Shown: positions 45,180-55,856, counted from the stretch's first letter. The stretch is 64,000 nt of DNA from a bacterium (GCA_016125085.1 WGMM01000035.1:1-64000), one strand, 5' to 3'. Made by a program: numbers and translations. The notes: a model not told the origin generated them from the sequence alone.

Positions 45180-46172
45180 TCAGTCGAGCGGATGCAGCGA
45201 AACGGGATGTGCGGCCAGAAAGGCGTCCGACTCCGCGCGATCGAAGATCGTCGCCGTCGTACCGATGCCACGCACGCAACTGGCCCCCTGGGCCGCAGCG
45301 CGAGAGAGGCTCTCGACAAGCGTGCCGCCGTCGAAAATCCCGGCGATATAGCCGGCGTCGAACGCATCGCCGCCACCACTGCCGTCCACGAATTCCACAG
45401 GATACGCACCCATTCGCAGAGCAAGTTCATGACCGGCGACCACGGCCCCTTCGCCGCCACGCGTGATCACGACCAGCTTCGCTCCCATCTCGTGGAACTT
45501 GCGGGCATGCTCGAGCGGTTCGCCAGGGCCGAGAATGAGTTCCGCTTCGTCATCGTTCGGCAGAAAGGCATCCACATGGGGCAAAACAGGCGTGAGCCGG
45601 GGCAAATAATCCGCCGGGCCCGGTGTGGCCACGTCAATCACACGATGCACGCCGAGCGTGCCAAGCCATTCGAGAAACTCGCCGAGTTCGACCGGGTCAA
45701 GCCCTGGCATGATGAGGTATCCGCCAAGGTAGAAAACGGCCGGCGGGTTCGCCGGATCGATCGCGGCCTTCAGGTCGTGTACCGACATGCTGGCATTGGC
45801 GCCGAAGGTGTGAATGAACCGCCGATCCTGCCCCTGAACGTTCACGATCAGCGTCTGACTCGTGTCATGGTCCGGATCGATCGCCACACTGCCTGTATCC
45901 AGCCCCTCCCGTTCGAGCATTTCCAGAACGAAACGACCGAAAAGATCCGGGCCGACTTTACAGACGACCCTTGTCGGCACCTTCAGCCTTGCCAGATTCA
46001 CGGCGGCATTCGCGGCACAGCCACCCACTGCCAGAACGAGCCGGTCGACGACCAGAAGTTCACCGGCTTCCGGCACATGCGGCAACGGCGGGCAAAGGTG
46101 ATCGGCCACGATAATGCCGGCGCAAACCACATGCGGGCCAGAAATCGATCGAGGTTCGGACGTCGTACTCAT
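45180..46172 (-). CDS. PfkB-family carbohydrate/nucleoside kinase
   Basis: A 330-residue ribokinase-fold kinase. The N-terminal VGGCAANAAVNLARL and the ATP-site motif GSGGGDAFDAGYIAGI (catalytic Asp within GGDAF) mark the PfkB family. Candidates are ribokinase, fructokinase or adenosine kinase; the substrate is not clear. The start MSTTSEPRS is preferred to a frame 38 residues longer that lacks family similarity. Confidence 0.88.
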   Translation of the reverse strand: MSTTSEPRSISGPHVVCAGIIVADHLCPPLPHVPEAGELLVVDRLVLAVGGCAANAAVNLARLKVPTRVVCKVGPDLFGRFVLEMLEREGLDTGSVAIDPDHDTSQTLIVNVQGQDRRFIHTFGANASMSVHDLKAAIDPANPPAVFYLGGYLIMPGLDPVELGEFLEWLGTLGVHRVIDVATPGPADYLPRLTPVLPHVDAFLPNDDEAELILGPGEPLEHARKFHEMGAKLVVITRGGEGAVVAGHELALRMGAYPVEFVDGSGGGDAFDAGYIAGIFDGGTLVESLSRAAAQGASCVRGIGTTATIFDRAESDAFLAAHPVSLHPLD

Positions 46173-46348
46173 GAACTGGTCCGCCTGTCTAGGGCGGTTC
46201 CAAGGCGGAAGGGACTGTGTGTCGGATGAGTGGCAAGATGGCTGCGAAGAGCAGGGCTGTCCGAGATTGGGGATTTCAAACGGCACTCGAATCGCTGGAG
46301 GATCAGGGCGATCCTGTTCGACACGATTCGATCAGGAAAGAGAATCGG

Positions 46349-46376
46349 GACGGACGCCACGGGAGTGGCGCCCGTC
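46349..46376 (-). terminator. terminator of ftsH
   Basis: GACGG-A-CGCCAC pairs with GTGGCG-C-CCGTC around a 4-nt loop; on the minus strand TTCTCTTTCC follows. It lies 15 nt after the ftsH stop. Confidence 0.75.
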
Positions 46377-46390
46377 TCGAAATTGCTGGG

Positions 46391-48451
46391 TCAGAGACCT
46401 TCCTGGGAAGGGCTGATCGACATACCACCGGCTTCGGATTCGTCCACAGCCGGGTGGCCGTTCACGTTCCGTTCCGGCTCAGGCGGGACGGTCGACTTGG
46501 CACGCAACTTCAGCGGAGCGTTCTTGTCCGTGACGCGTTCGCCCCAGAGCTGGCGAATTTCTTCTTCGTTCAGCTCTTCCCGGTCGATCAGGGCCTGGGC
46601 GAGTGAGTCCAGCTTATCCCGGTGGGTTTTGCAGATTTCGATGGCACGGTGGTCGGCTTCCCGCAGAATGCGGGCGATTTCCTCGTCGATGATCTGAGCC
46701 ATATGCTCCGAATGGTCACGAGGTTCCGACATTTCGCGCCCGAGGAACGGGTGCTCTTCGTTGGCACGAATGTGCACCGGTCCGACACGCTCGCTCATGC
46801 CCCACTGAGTCACCATCATGCGGGCCATTCTGGTAGCCTGCTTCAGGTCGCCAGCGGCACCGGCGCTCATGTCCGAATAAACGACACGCTCGGCGGCACG
46901 TCCACCGAAGGCGACTGCCAGGTCGTCGTAGATTTCCTTCTGGCTGACGAGCATGCGCTCTTCCTCAGGCAGGAATTGCGTCACGCCCAGGGCACGGCCA
47001 CGGGGGATGATCGTGACCTTATGAACCGGGTCGGCAAAGGGGCAGATCCACGCGACCAGAGCGTGCCCGGCTTCGTGGTACGCCGTCAGTTCCTTTTCCC
47101 GGTCCGTGATGATCTCTTCCCGCTTCGCACCCATCAGGACTTTGTCGCGGGCCATTTCGAAATCGGCCTGCGTGACTTTGTCCTTGTTGGCACGAGTGGC
47201 GATCAGGGCCGACTCGTTGGCCAGGTTGGCAAGGTCGGCACCCGACATGCCGACGGTGCCCCGGGCGACCGAGTCGAGATCGACATCGTCGGCCAGCGGA
47301 ATCTTGCGGGTATGGACCTTGAGGATTTCCAGACGCCCCTTGCGGCTCGGACGGTCGACGGTCACGTGACGGTCGAACCGGCCGGGACGGAGCAGGGCGG
47401 GGTCGAGCACGTCCGGCCGGTTAGTCGCGGCCAGAACGATGACACTTTCGTTGGGCGAAAAGCCATCCATCTCGGTGAGGATCTGGTTGAGCGTCTGCTC
47501 ACGCTCGTCATGACCGCCGCCGAGGCCAGCCCCACGAATCCGGCCGACCGCATCGATTTCGTCGATGAACAGAATGCAGGGGCTCGATTCCTTGGCCGTC
47601 TTGAACATGTCGCGAACGCGCGAAGCACCGACACCCACGAACATCTGGATGAATTCGGAGCCGCTGATCGAGTAGAACGGCACGCCAGCTTCACCGGCAA
47701 CGGCTCTGGCCAGAAGAGTTTTACCTGAGCCTGGCGAACCGACCAGCAGAACGCCCTTCGGAATTCGACCGCCCAGACGCTGGAACCGTTCGGGGTTCTT
47801 GAGAAATTCGACGATTTCCTGAAGCTCGGCCTTGGCGTTCTCCAGGCCCGCGACTTCGTCGAACGTCGTACGCTGCTTGGACTTGTCGTGGCGCTTCGCC
47901 GGGCTCTTGATGAAGTTGCCCAGAATGCCGCCATCGAACTGGTCACGTGCCCGGCGCATCATCAGGTAGATGAAGACGATGAACAAAAGGCTGGGGAGCA
48001 GGAACGTGATCCACAGCATCAGCCCCGTACCCGGAGGCGGTTCGCTGTCGATATCGACAGGCTTGTCACGTGGCTTGTTGTTCGTGACGAGTTGATCGAC
48101 GATCGGCTTGATCAAATCTTCGCTGGGAAGATAAACGACGAACGCATCGACTTCACGCGGCTGGCCGTTGGCCATCGCGTAAGGAGTCTTCTTACGCAGA
48201 CGACCTGAGACTTTCGTCGACTGATTCGAAAATTCCTGGACATTGTCGGCACGAACCTGATCGAGGAACCAGGCGTAATCGACCTTGATTTCGTTACCCG
48301 GCGAAAATGCCCAGAGAATGGCCGCCGCAATACCGATGAACAGCAGCCACACCCACGGTGGCGTGGGCGATGAGCCTGAGGAATTCCCGTCTCCCGAAGA
48401 CTTTCGCGGCATCTTCGACTTCGGTTCCTGATTCGGATCGGACTCCGCCAT
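46391..48451 (-). CDS. ftsH: ATP-dependent zinc metalloprotease FtsH
   Basis: A 686-residue inner-membrane AAA+ protease that degrades misfolded and short-lived membrane and cytosolic proteins. Two spans (about 31-51 and 145-167) flank a periplasmic loop. The AAA domain has Walker A GSPGSGKT, Walker [10 protein letters not shown] and the second region of homology ([17 protein letters not shown]). The M41 zinc motif is HEAGH ([12 protein letters not shown]). The N-terminus is Ser/Pro-rich and hydrophilic. It has its own promoter at 48529-48557 and terminator. Confidence 0.96.
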   Translation of the reverse strand: MAESDPNQEPKSKMPRKSSGDGNSSGSSPTPPWVWLLFIGIAAAILWAFSPGNEIKVDYAWFLDQVRADNVQEFSNQSTKVSGRLRKKTPYAMANGQPREVDAFVVYLPSEDLIKPIVDQLVTNNKPRDKPVDIDSEPPPGTGLMLWITFLLPSLLFIVFIYLMMRRARDQFDGGILGNFIKSPAKRHDKSKQRTTFDEVAGLENAKAELQEIVEFLKNPERFQRLGGRIPKGVLLVGSPGSGKTLLARAVAGEAGVPFYSISGSEFIQMFVGVGASRVRDMFKTAKESSPCILFIDEIDAVGRIRGAGLGGGHDEREQTLNQILTEMDGFSPNESVIVLAATNRPDVLDPALLRPGRFDRHVTVDRPSRKGRLEILKVHTRKIPLADDVDLDSVARGTVGMSGADLANLANESALIATRANKDKVTQADFEMARDKVLMGAKREEIITDREKELTAYHEAGHALVAWICPFADPVHKVTIIPRGRALGVTQFLPEEERMLVSQKEIYDDLAVAFGGRAAERVVYSDMSAGAAGDLKQATRMARMMVTQWGMSERVGPVHIRANEEHPFLGREMSEPRDHSEHMAQIIDEEIARILREADHRAIEICKTHRDKLDSLAQALIDREELNEEEIRQLWGERVTDKNAPLKLRAKSTVPPEPERNVNGHPAVDESEAGGMSISPSQEGL

Positions 48452-48528
48452 GTCAGTTGCGCTCGAATCTCAAAAGAAATCGGACACTCGGCCCCGTCAG
48501 CGAGGCGTGGCTCCGATCGATAGGTCTC

Positions 48529-48557
48529 ATCATATTGTAGGAAACTTCGTGAGGCAA
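48529..48557 (-). promoter_or_regulatory. sigma70-like promoter of ftsH
   Basis: On the minus strand TTGCCT (48552-48557) and TATGAT (48529-48534) are 17 bases apart, about 80 nt before the ftsH ATG. It sits in the gap after trxB, so ftsH need not rely on read-through. Confidence 0.6.
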
Positions 48558-48571
48558 GTTCAGTGGAACGT

Positions 48572-49573
48572 TCACGATTCGTGCCTTGACTCCAGCCACT
48601 TCTCGCAGTCGATCGCCGCGGCGCAGCCCGTGCCTGCGGCCGTGATCGCCTGTCGATAGTGCGTGTCCACCACATCGCCGCAAGCGAAGACACCCTCGAC
48701 ACTTGTCGATGTCGCAAAATTCGGATAGCGGTCGAACCATGTCGAATCAGCGGGCACGCCCTTCCAGGCCATCGCTCCGCGTGTCAGAAGATATCCGGCC
48801 TCGGTCGTTTCGAGCTGGTCGCCGAACACTTTCGTATTGGGTGCGTGGCCGATCGCCAGGAACAGCCCGTCGATCTCCATTTTCCGGGTTTCGCCGGTGT
48901 TCACGTCCTTCACCATGATGCCATTGACGTGCTTGTGCGGCTCTTCGGTGCCCAGAACTTCCTCAACCGTCGTGTTCCAGACCGGCTCGATTTTGGCGTT
49001 GGACGCGACGCGGTCAGCCATGATCTTCGAAGCACGCAGCTTGTCGCGGCGGTGAATCAGGTAAACCTTGCGGGCGAAGCGTGTCAGGAAGGTCGATTCT
49101 TCCGCCGCCGAATCGCCGCCACCCACCAGGGCGACCGTCTTGTCCTTGTAGAACGCGCCGTCGCAGGTCGCGCAGGTCGTCACGCCATAGCCCATATAGC
49201 CCATTTCGGTCGGGATGCCGAGCGTTTTCGCCGTCGCACCCGTCGCGATGATCAGGGAATCGGCGAGATACGTCTCGTCGCTCGTTTCGATCACGAACGG
49301 CCGCTTGCTCAGGTCGACCTTATCGGCGTGCTCGAATCGCGTGTCGGCCCCGAATCGCTGAGCTTGCTTGCGCATGTTGTCGATCAGATCCGGGCCAAGA
49401 ACGCCTTCCGGAAAGCCGGGGAAGTTCTCGACCATGGTCGTCCACATGAGCTGCCCGCCCGATTCGCGGCCCTCCAGCACGACAGGCTCAAGGTTGGCTC
49501 TGGCGGTGTAAATGGCAGCCGTCAATCCGGCACAACCTGACCCCAATACGACCACTTTGACGCGACGGGCCAT
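48572..49573 (-). CDS. trxB: thioredoxin reductase
   Basis: A 333-residue NADPH-dependent flavoprotein. The FAD motif is GSGCAGLTAAIYTARA, the redox-active disulphide is CATC (TTCATCDGAFYKDK), and the NADPH motif is GGGDSAAEE. It reduces thioredoxin for peroxiredoxins such as Bcp. The start MARRVKVVVLG is preferred to an ATG 8 residues earlier because GGAGAG lies at a suitable distance. Confidence 0.95.
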   Translation of the reverse strand: MARRVKVVVLGSGCAGLTAAIYTARANLEPVVLEGRESGGQLMWTTMVENFPGFPEGVLGPDLIDNMRKQAQRFGADTRFEHADKVDLSKRPFVIETSDETYLADSLIIATGATAKTLGIPTEMGYMGYGVTTCATCDGAFYKDKTVALVGGGDSAAEESTFLTRFARKVYLIHRRDKLRASKIMADRVASNAKIEPVWNTTVEEVLGTEEPHKHVNGIMVKDVNTGETRKMEIDGLFLAIGHAPNTKVFGDQLETTEAGYLLTRGAMAWKGVPADSTWFDRYPNFATSTSVEGVFACGDVVDTHYRQAITAAGTGCAAAIDCEKWLESRHES

Positions 49574-49746
49574 GCGAGCGACTCTCCGATTCGACAAGAC
49601 TGACTGTCAGGGGCCACTGGACCGGCACATTCGATCCGTCCAGCCATCGCCCATGATCGTTCGAACAAGGCTCGGGAATCAAGCTCATTCCGCGCGTACC
49701 CGAAGGCTCCCGGCGAAAAGAACCCGATCATTCCGAGGGCTTTGCC

Positions 49747-50586
49747 TCAGCGGCTGACGTAATCCAGAATCAACGCGACCTGATTACGCAAGTCACGGCG
49801 ATGCACGATGCGGTCCACGAAGCCGTGGTCCAGCAGAAATTCGCTGGTCTGAAAACCTTCCGGCAGCTTCACACGAACGGTCTGCTGGATCACCTTCGGT
49901 CCGGCGAATCCGATCAGGGCCCGCGGTTCGGCCAGAATGACATCGCCCAGGCTGGCGAAGCTCGCCGCTACCCCGCCCATGGTCGGGTGCGTGAGAACCG
50001 AAAGGAAAAAGCCGCCGGCCGCGCTATGACGCGCCAGAGCCGCCGAGACCTTCGCCATCTGCATGAGGGAAAAGATCCCTTCGTGCATCCGCGCGCCGCC
50101 GCCGGACCCCGATATGATCACGACGGGCAGTTTCGCTTCGGTCGCGCGCTCGATGCTGCGTGCCAGCTTCTCGCCGACGACCGACCCCATCGAACCCATG
50201 ATGAAGCCGGAATCGGTCAGGCAGATGACGGTACGAAGACCACGGACGAACCCCTGGCCGACGACGGCGGCTTCGTCCAGTCCCGTGCGTTTCTGTTCGG
50301 CCGCGATCCGTTCCGGATAAGGCCGACGGTCATTGAAACCGAGAGGGTCGCCCGGCTTCAGTTCGGCGTACCACTCCTCGAAAGTGCCTTCGTCCAGGAT
50401 CTGATCGATGCGCGTTCGAGCGCCGATGATGAAGTGATGATCGCACTTCGGGCAGACGCTCAAATTCCTTTCCAGTTCCTTGCGATAAAGGACTTCATTG
50501 CACTGGGGGCACTTGGTCCAGAGCCCTTCCGGAACTTTCTTGTGTTCCGGCGAAGCGTTCCAGGGTGAGGCACTGTCAGCGTTCAT
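49747..50586 (-). CDS. accD: acetyl-CoA carboxylase carboxyltransferase subunit beta
   Basis: A 279-residue subunit that, with AccA, transfers carboxyl from biotin to acetyl-CoA to make malonyl-CoA. The N-terminal zinc ribbon is visible as CPQC...CPKC ([25 protein letters not shown]). The crotonase-like carboxyltransferase core has [11 protein letters not shown] and [12 protein letters not shown]. The start [10 protein letters not shown] is chosen because the longer frame adds 46 residues unlike AccD. Confidence 0.95.
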   Translation of the reverse strand: MNADSASPWNASPEHKKVPEGLWTKCPQCNEVLYRKELERNLSVCPKCDHHFIIGARTRIDQILDEGTFEEWYAELKPGDPLGFNDRRPYPERIAAEQKRTGLDEAAVVGQGFVRGLRTVICLTDSGFIMGSMGSVVGEKLARSIERATEAKLPVVIISGSGGGARMHEGIFSLMQMAKVSAALARHSAAGGFFLSVLTHPTMGGVAASFASLGDVILAEPRALIGFAGPKVIQQTVRVKLPEGFQTSEFLLDHGFVDRIVHRRDLRNQVALILDYVSR

Positions 50587-50653
50587 GAGGCGAAATGTTC
50601 GGCGCGAGGCTTCGTATCGGCGGAATACACAAGCGAAATTGCCCGGGTATCGC

Positions 50654-51265
50654 TCAAATACGCGTCTTCGGACTCGAATCCGGTGCGGACGAACGACGCC
50701 ACGGGGAATCGGATTCGACGTCAAGAGTCTCCATTGTTCCGACCATTCCCGAATCGGTCAATCGAATCTTGGTATCTCCGCGCAACCTGGCGCTGATGAT
50801 CTGGGCCACGGGATCGGAAGCGATGATGCCCACGGACTCGTCCCGATACCTTTTCAGCAGCGACTCGAGGAACCTGTCGATACGCCGGTAAGCCTCGTCG
50901 AACGATTCGCCCATCGGGGCCTCGACCGCCCGAGGATCCTCAGCCCTCTGCTTCCAGACCTTCGGATGCCGCTCGCGAAGCTCAGCCCACGTGAGCCCCT
51001 GCCAGAGGCCCATGTCGACATTCCTCAAGTCCGACTCGCATTTTGGCCTCAGCCGCAAAACAGGGCCAAGCGACTCCGCCGTGCGTAAGGCCGCGAGACT
51101 CGGACTGTGATAGAGTGCGGCCATGTGCACATCGGTCAGCTCCGTCTTGAGCCTGCCGATTTGCCTCACGCCTTCCTCGCACAGAGGAAGATCGAGAGTA
51201 CCGGTGATTCGATTCTCCCTGTCGTACGAGGTCGCCCCCGGACGAATCAGGTAAACGCGTGTCAT
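50654..51265 (-). CDS. histidine phosphatase-family protein with both catalytic His lost
   Basis: A 203-residue phosphoglycerate-mutase fold. The signature RHG(E/N)T reads RPGAT at residues 8-12, so the nucleophilic His is Pro9; the second His is replaced in [10 protein letters not shown] (Asp). The acid near DMGLWQG is also changed. Surrounding fold motifs ([26 protein letters not shown]) are intact. It is probably not a phosphatase and may have a binding or regulatory role; a sequencing artefact is unlikely as the frame is clean. The start [12 protein letters not shown] is preferred, but an ATG at 51316 overlaps the rpe stop (ATGA) and is also possible. Confidence 0.82.
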   Translation of the reverse strand: MTRVYLIRPGATSYDRENRITGTLDLPLCEEGVRQIGRLKTELTDVHMAALYHSPSLAALRTAESLGPVLRLRPKCESDLRNVDMGLWQGLTWAELRERHPKVWKQRAEDPRAVEAPMGESFDEAYRRIDRFLESLLKRYRDESVGIIASDPVAQIISARLRGDTKIRLTDSGMVGTMETLDVESDSPWRRSSAPDSSPKTRI

Positions 51266-51312
51266 GGTCCGTTCGGTCCAGTCGTTGGGTCGAAGGTGCG
51301 ATAGCAGTCGAA

Positions 51313-52041
51313 TCATGGAGTTTTGACACGAGGTACATGATCGGCGACGGACGCGTAAAGTGCATCCAGCGCCTGGCGCGGCGATGTGCCGCCCCGGAAT
51401 ACCGCCGAACCAGCGACCAGCAGGTCACAACCGGCCGAAACAGCCTCGTGAGCCGTCTTCAGGTTGATCCCGCCATCGATCGAGACTCGGAGATCCGACC
51501 GCAAAGCTTTCAGCCGTCGGCACTTGGAAAGCACCTTGGGCTCGAACGACTGACCCCCGAAACCGGGCTGCACCGACATCACGAGAACCGTGTCCAGCTC
51601 GTCCAGAAACGGCTCGATCATCGATACCGGTGTCCCCGGATTCAGACTCAGGCCAGCTTCGACCCCCGCTCTGCGAATATGCCTGAGAAGAGGCACGGGG
51701 TCGTGATCGATTTCGATATGGAAAACAAGCGTGTCGCACCCGGCCGCGACGAAATCGTCCACGTAACGGCCCGGGTTCGTCATCATCAAATGGGTGTCGA
51801 ACGTCAAACCGGTATTTTTTCGCCATTCGGCGATGAGCGGGGCGCCGAACGTCAGATTCGGCACGAAATGGCCGTCCATCACGTCCAGATGGACGACAGT
51901 GACTCCGTCCGCATCGAGTTGCTTAAGCACTTCGTCCACTCGGCCGAAGTCGCAGGAAAGCAAACTCGGCGCGAATACCGGAGAACCGGCTTCGTGAAGC
52001 CTCTTCAACCGCTCCCGGCGATCGAAAATCGCTGAACTCAT
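51313..52041 (-). CDS. rpe: ribulose-phosphate 3-epimerase
   Basis: A 242-residue TIM barrel of the pentose phosphate and Calvin pathways, interconverting ribulose-5-P and xylulose-5-P. Family motifs are FAPSLLSCDF, HLDVMDGHFVPNLTFG, THLMMTNP, MSVQPGFGGQSFEP and SIDGGINL, which together hold the metal ligands and catalytic Asp pair. An N-terminal extension of about 20 residues precedes the barrel. Confidence 0.95.
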   Translation of the reverse strand: MSSAIFDRRERLKRLHEAGSPVFAPSLLSCDFGRVDEVLKQLDADGVTVVHLDVMDGHFVPNLTFGAPLIAEWRKNTGLTFDTHLMMTNPGRYVDDFVAAGCDTLVFHIEIDHDPVPLLRHIRRAGVEAGLSLNPGTPVSMIEPFLDELDTVLVMSVQPGFGGQSFEPKVLSKCRRLKALRSDLRVSIDGGINLKTAHEAVSAGCDLLVAGSAVFRGGTSPRQALDALYASVADHVPRVKTP

Positions 52042-52140
52042 ACGGACTTGGACGAACCTCCGGAAACCCCTGTCAGTGACTGAATTGTACGGGAACGAAT
52101 CGCGATGAAAAGATCCACCTGCAAATTCGTTCCCCGCACC

Positions 52141-52165
52141 CCGGTTCGGAACTCGCCAGAACCGG
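52141..52165 (-). terminator. hairpin after pgk, probable terminator
   Basis: CCGGTTC/GAACCGG, 7-bp perfect stem with an 11-nt loop, immediately after the pgk stop on the minus strand. No strong T-run follows, so termination may be partial and allow rpe expression. Confidence 0.5.
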
Positions 52166-53359
52166 TCAATTCAGGTCGGGAATGACCTTCAGAGAATTGA
52201 ACGTTTTGCCTTCGAGCGATTCCAGGAACGCCCCGCCACCCGTGGAAACGTGGCTGACTTTCTCGGCGACACCGAACAGCTCGGCAGCCTCGGCCGTCTC
52301 GCCGCCACCCACCACCGTGATGCCCTTCGATTCGGCCATCGCGGCCGCCACTCCCGCCGTCCCCTTGCGGAATGGTTCGTCCTCGAACTTGCCCATCGGG
52401 CCGTTCCAGATCACAGTCCCGGCATTGCGGACCGCTTCGCCATAAGCCGCGATCGTCTTCGGGCCGATGTCGATGCCGATCCAGCCGTCCGGAATGTCCG
52501 AACCTTCGACTACCATCGTTTCGCTGGTCGGGTCGAGACTCTTCGAAACCAGATGATCCAGCGGCAGGCGAAGCTTCGGCCCGGCAGCTTCCAGAATCTG
52601 GCGAGCCAGATCGAGCTTGTCGGCTTCGACCCGCGAGCCACCTGTCGAATGGCCCTGAGCCTTGAGGAACGTGTACGTCATCGCACCGCCCACCAGCAGG
52701 GCGTCGATCTTCGGCAGAAGGTTCGTGATCACGCCGATCTTGTCCGACACTTTCGCCCCGCCCATCACGGCGATCATCGGCTTGGCCGGGTGGCCCAGCA
52801 ATTTGTCGAGAATTTCGACTTCCTTGGCGACCAGGAAACCGATCGCCCGATCTCCGGGCGACTTGCATTCGGGAACGGCCACCATCGAGGCCTCGTCCCG
52901 GTGACAAGTGCCGAAGGCGTCGTTCACATAGCAATCGGCCAGGCCAGCCAGGGCGGCCGCGAAAGCCGCGTCGCCCTTCTTCTCGCCCTTGTTGAATCGG
53001 ACGTTTTCGAGCAGCAGGACGTCGCCGGGTTTGAGTGCGGCAGCCTTCGCCTGGGCGTCAGGCCCGACGGTATCCGAGGCATGCACGACCGGCTGGCCCA
53101 GCAATTCGCCAAGCCGGGTTGCGACTGGCGCCAGTGTGAAAGGCCCGTCGGTCGCGGGATCGCCCGTCGGCCGGCCAAGGTGGGAAACCAGAATGACCGC
53201 CGCGCCTTCCTTGAGGGCGTGCCGGATCGTCGGCAACGCGGCACGGATCCGACGATCGTCGGAAATCGAACCGTCCTTGCCCTGCGGAACGTTGAAGTCC
53301 ACGCGGATCAGACACTTGCGGCCCTTCAGATTCAGGTCCGCGATCGTCCTCTTCGCCAT
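52166..53359 (-). CDS. pgk: phosphoglycerate kinase
   Basis: A 397-residue glycolytic kinase converting 1,3-bisphosphoglycerate and ADP to 3-phosphoglycerate and ATP. Motifs are [18 protein letters not shown], the hinge/nucleotide motifs [12 protein letters not shown] and WNGPMGKFE, and VVGGGET. Length is normal. It lies downstream of gap on the same strand, but a terminator at 53463 lies between them. Confidence 0.97.
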   Translation of the reverse strand: MAKRTIADLNLKGRKCLIRVDFNVPQGKDGSISDDRRIRAALPTIRHALKEGAAVILVSHLGRPTGDPATDGPFTLAPVATRLGELLGQPVVHASDTVGPDAQAKAAALKPGDVLLLENVRFNKGEKKGDAAFAAALAGLADCYVNDAFGTCHRDEASMVAVPECKSPGDRAIGFLVAKEVEILDKLLGHPAKPMIAVMGGAKVSDKIGVITNLLPKIDALLVGGAMTYTFLKAQGHSTGGSRVEADKLDLARQILEAAGPKLRLPLDHLVSKSLDPTSETMVVEGSDIPDGWIGIDIGPKTIAAYGEAVRNAGTVIWNGPMGKFEDEPFRKGTAGVAAAMAESKGITVVGGGETAEAAELFGVAEKVSHVSTGGGAFLESLEGKTFNSLKVIPDLN

Positions 53360-53462
53360 CGCTCGTCAATCCTCTCTCGGTGAATCGTCGTCCAACACCG
53401 TCGCTGCCTGAACACATTGCGTTTCGGCGATTCCGGCAGCGATCTCGCAATACGAAAGAACC

Positions 53463-53492
53463 GCAGGGCCCGCGGAGTCTCCGGGGCCCTGC
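53463..53492 (-). terminator. terminator of gap
   Basis: A perfect 9-bp stem GCAGGGCCC/GGGCCCTGC encloses 12 nt; on the minus strand GGTTCTTTCG follows. It starts about 20 nt after the gap stop, partly insulating pgk from gap. Confidence 0.75.
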
Positions 53493-53510
53493 CAGTTTCG
53501 ATCGATCGAA

Positions 53511-54518
53511 TCAGCCCAGGGCCGCCATCTTGCGCGCCAGCTCGACGACCCGGTTCGAGTAACCCCATTCGTTGTCGTACCAGCTCAGGATCTTCACGAG
53601 GTTGCCGTCGAGGACTTGAGTCCAGTCACCCATGAAAATGCTGGAATGCGGGTTGCCGATGATGTCGGACGACACGAGAGGATCCGTCGTGTACTGCAGA
53701 ATGCCCTTCATCGGCCCCTCAGCGGCGGCCTTGATCGCGGCATTGATCTCTTCCTTCGTAACCTTCTTCGCCAACACGGCCGTCAGGTCGGTGATCGATC
53801 CGTCAGCGACCGGAACACGCAGGGAAATGCCGGTCAGCTTGCCCTTCACGGCCGGAATCACTTCGCCCACGGCCTTGGCCGCACCGGTCGTCGAAGGAAT
53901 GATGTTGATCGCCGCGGCCCGGGCACGGTACGGATCCGAGTGAATCTGGTCCGCCACGCGCTGGTCGTTCGTGTAGGCATGGCAGGTCGTCATCAGACCC
54001 TTTTCGATGCCGAACGTGTCGTTGAGAACTTTCACGACCGGAGCCAGGCAGTTCGTCGTGCAGCTGGCGTTCGATACGATCCGCATCGAGGGCGAAATCG
54101 TGTCGTCGTTGACGCCCAGAACGATCGTTCCGTCCAGAGCGTCCTTGGCCGGGGCCGTCAGGATCACCCGGTTGGCACCGGCGTCGATGTGCTTCTGAAG
54201 CGATTCCTTATTCGTGAAGAAACCGGTCGATTCGATGGCGATCTGGCAGCCCAGATCTTTCCACGGCAGGTTCGCGGGATCCTTTTCCTTCGTGATCCGG
54301 ATCTTCTTGCCGTTGACGACCAGACCGTCGGCGTCGGCTTCCACCGTGCCGTTGAACTGACGGTGAACGCTGTCGTATTTGAGCAGGAGGGCCAGGCTCT
54401 TGGCGTCGGACAGGTCGTTGATCGCCACGACCTCGAATTCCTGCGGATACTGGGCCAGAACGCGGAAAACCAGCCGCCCGATGCGCCCGAAACCGTTAAT
54501 GCCGACGCGAACTGCCAT
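53511..54518 (-). CDS. gap: glyceraldehyde-3-phosphate dehydrogenase, type I
   Basis: A 335-residue enzyme. The NAD site is [14 protein letters not shown]; the catalytic Cys is in [12 protein letters not shown]; the phosphate-site region includes [10 protein letters not shown]-type sequence ([13 protein letters not shown]) and [11 protein letters not shown]. The C-terminus [12 protein letters not shown] is typical. It has a strong promoter upstream and its own terminator. Confidence 0.97.
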   Translation of the reverse strand: MAVRVGINGFGRIGRLVFRVLAQYPQEFEVVAINDLSDAKSLALLLKYDSVHRQFNGTVEADADGLVVNGKKIRITKEKDPANLPWKDLGCQIAIESTGFFTNKESLQKHIDAGANRVILTAPAKDALDGTIVLGVNDDTISPSMRIVSNASCTTNCLAPVVKVLNDTFGIEKGLMTTCHAYTNDQRVADQIHSDPYRARAAAINIIPSTTGAAKAVGEVIPAVKGKLTGISLRVPVADGSITDLTAVLAKKVTKEEINAAIKAAAEGPMKGILQYTTDPLVSSDIIGNPHSSIFMGDWTQVLDGNLVKILSWYDNEWGYSNRVVELARKMAALG

Positions 54519-54618
54519 TATGACCTATCTCCCATGTTCGATGTGCTTTGCACGGTCACGACTCGACTCGCAGCGGCTTCACGTATGCCGTTACGAATCG
54601 AACGAAACACGAATCAGA

Positions 54619-54648
54619 AGTATAGGAACGCCAGTCACCGCTTGTCAA
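54619..54648 (-). promoter_or_regulatory. sigma70-like promoter of gap
   Basis: On the minus strand a consensus TTGACA (54643-54648) and TATACT (54619-54624) are 18 bases apart. The leader would be about 95 nt. This is the best promoter match in the window. Confidence 0.75.
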
Positions 54649-54723
54649 TCGACGAGCTTTTCACCTTCGCCTTCGCTCCTCCCGGATTGCACTGCAATCC
54701 ACAACCTTCATCCAGGACTACGG

Positions 54724-55494
54724 TTAAGACTTATACATCACATGCCCGGGCAACAACGCCATCAGAAGATCGTCGTGCGGATACGCATGGCCCCTGTAAA
54801 TCCGGAACCCTTCGGCGTGCCGTACGCCGATCTCCTCGCCCCGCTTGTGTGAAGCCTCTTCCTGGCCGTTGAGATATTCGTCGATGCCGTGGTGCTTGAG
54901 CAGCCAATCCCGCTGGCTGGCGTGGCAGGCCAGCATCTCACGCTTGACGGCGAACACATCCGTAACATCCACGTAAAGATCGACTCCATGACGTTTTCCG
55001 TCCCTGCCAAGCCCCTCCAGTGCGTCCACCAGATAGAGATGCGGAATGTGAGCCATCGGGGGCGAGGGTTCCCAGTGATGCGTTCTGTAATTCGGTACCG
55101 GAGCGGCGAAACAGGCATCCCGTACGAGCCTGTGGGTAATTTCGTGGTCACAAAGGTAGTCTTCCGCCGGCGGAGCGAAGATCAGGTCGGGCGAAATCGA
55201 CCGCAGAAATTCGGTGACACGCCGCCGGGATGTGAGATCTTCGAAAATGGCCAGATCCCGAAATTCCAGGCAGTGATATTCGGCGCCGATCAATTTCGCC
55301 GCAGCGGCGGCTTCAGTTCTTCGGACCGCCGCAATTTCGTCGGCCGGAAGTGTCGCTGAACCGCAATCGCCAGGCGACATCGTGGCGATGACGATCCGGT
55401 GCCCGGACCTGGCGAGCAGGGCAAGCGTACCCGCACACTGGAATTCGACATCGTCCGGATGTGCGTGAATAGCCAGAACTGTCTTCGGATCCAC
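54724..55494 (-). CDS. PIG-L/LmbE family deacetylase
   Basis: A 256-residue zinc-dependent N-deacetylase-like protein. The zinc motif AHPDD (LAIHAHPDDVEFQCAGTLA) and a later DHEITHRLV His pair are present. Substrates in the family include N-acetylglucosaminyl compounds (MshB, BshB), so a thiol-cofactor or sugar deacetylase is possible. The start is GTG 55494 (VDPKTVLAIHAHPDD), preceded by AAGGTGAG at good spacing; longer frames lack a ribosome-binding site. It diverges from lexA. Confidence 0.9.
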   Translation of the reverse strand: MDPKTVLAIHAHPDDVEFQCAGTLALLARSGHRIVIATMSPGDCGSATLPADEIAAVRRTEAAAAAKLIGAEYHCLEFRDLAIFEDLTSRRRVTEFLRSISPDLIFAPPAEDYLCDHEITHRLVRDACFAAPVPNYRTHHWEPSPPMAHIPHLYLVDALEGLGRDGKRHGVDLYVDVTDVFAVKREMLACHASQRDWLLKHHGIDEYLNGQEEASHKRGEEIGVRHAEGFRIYRGHAYPHDDLLMALLPGHVMYKS

Positions 55495-55856
55495 GAGTCT
55501 CACCTTTCGGGTATATACCGGGCCATCGACGAACGCCCGAGACATCAGCCGTCGGGAATTCCGTGTCAGCGCGGACTGATCGGCCCGGACTGTATCGCGA
55601 TCATGCTACGTTCCGGGCTGACTGGAATCAATTCGGTAGCGGGCTGAACGAGCCTCCGAATGCCTCAGCGAAAAAAAATCCGAATTTCTTCGACACGTCT
55701 CTTGATCGGATACTGTTCACCTGATAGCGTGAACAACCAGATACATATCGCGCAATGTTGACCCGGTTTGTCGAGATGCCGTAATGGCGCTCGCAAATCC
55801 GGAATTGGTCCGATTTTCCGCGACGAACCAGAAACCATTCGAACAGGATCGAACCG
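55495..55856. other. divergent region between the PIG-L gene and lexA
   Basis: About 360 bases with no supported gene. It contains a 7-bp palindrome listed separately. No convincing pair of -35/-10 elements was picked for either gene. Confidence 0.5.
55714..55735. promoter_or_regulatory. inverted repeat TGTTCAC-N8-GTGAACA, candidate LexA operator
   Basis: Perfect 7-bp arms around 8 nt, 122 nt before the lexA start. LexA genes are usually autorepressed through such palindromes, but this is not the known E. coli (CTGT-N8-ACAG, partly matched as CTGT...ACAA) or Bacillus motif, so the assignment is an inference. Confidence 0.5.

Noticed and set aside
49574-49746. possible terminator between accD and trxB
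   Set aside because: GC-rich partial pairing only, without a convincing stem and T-run.
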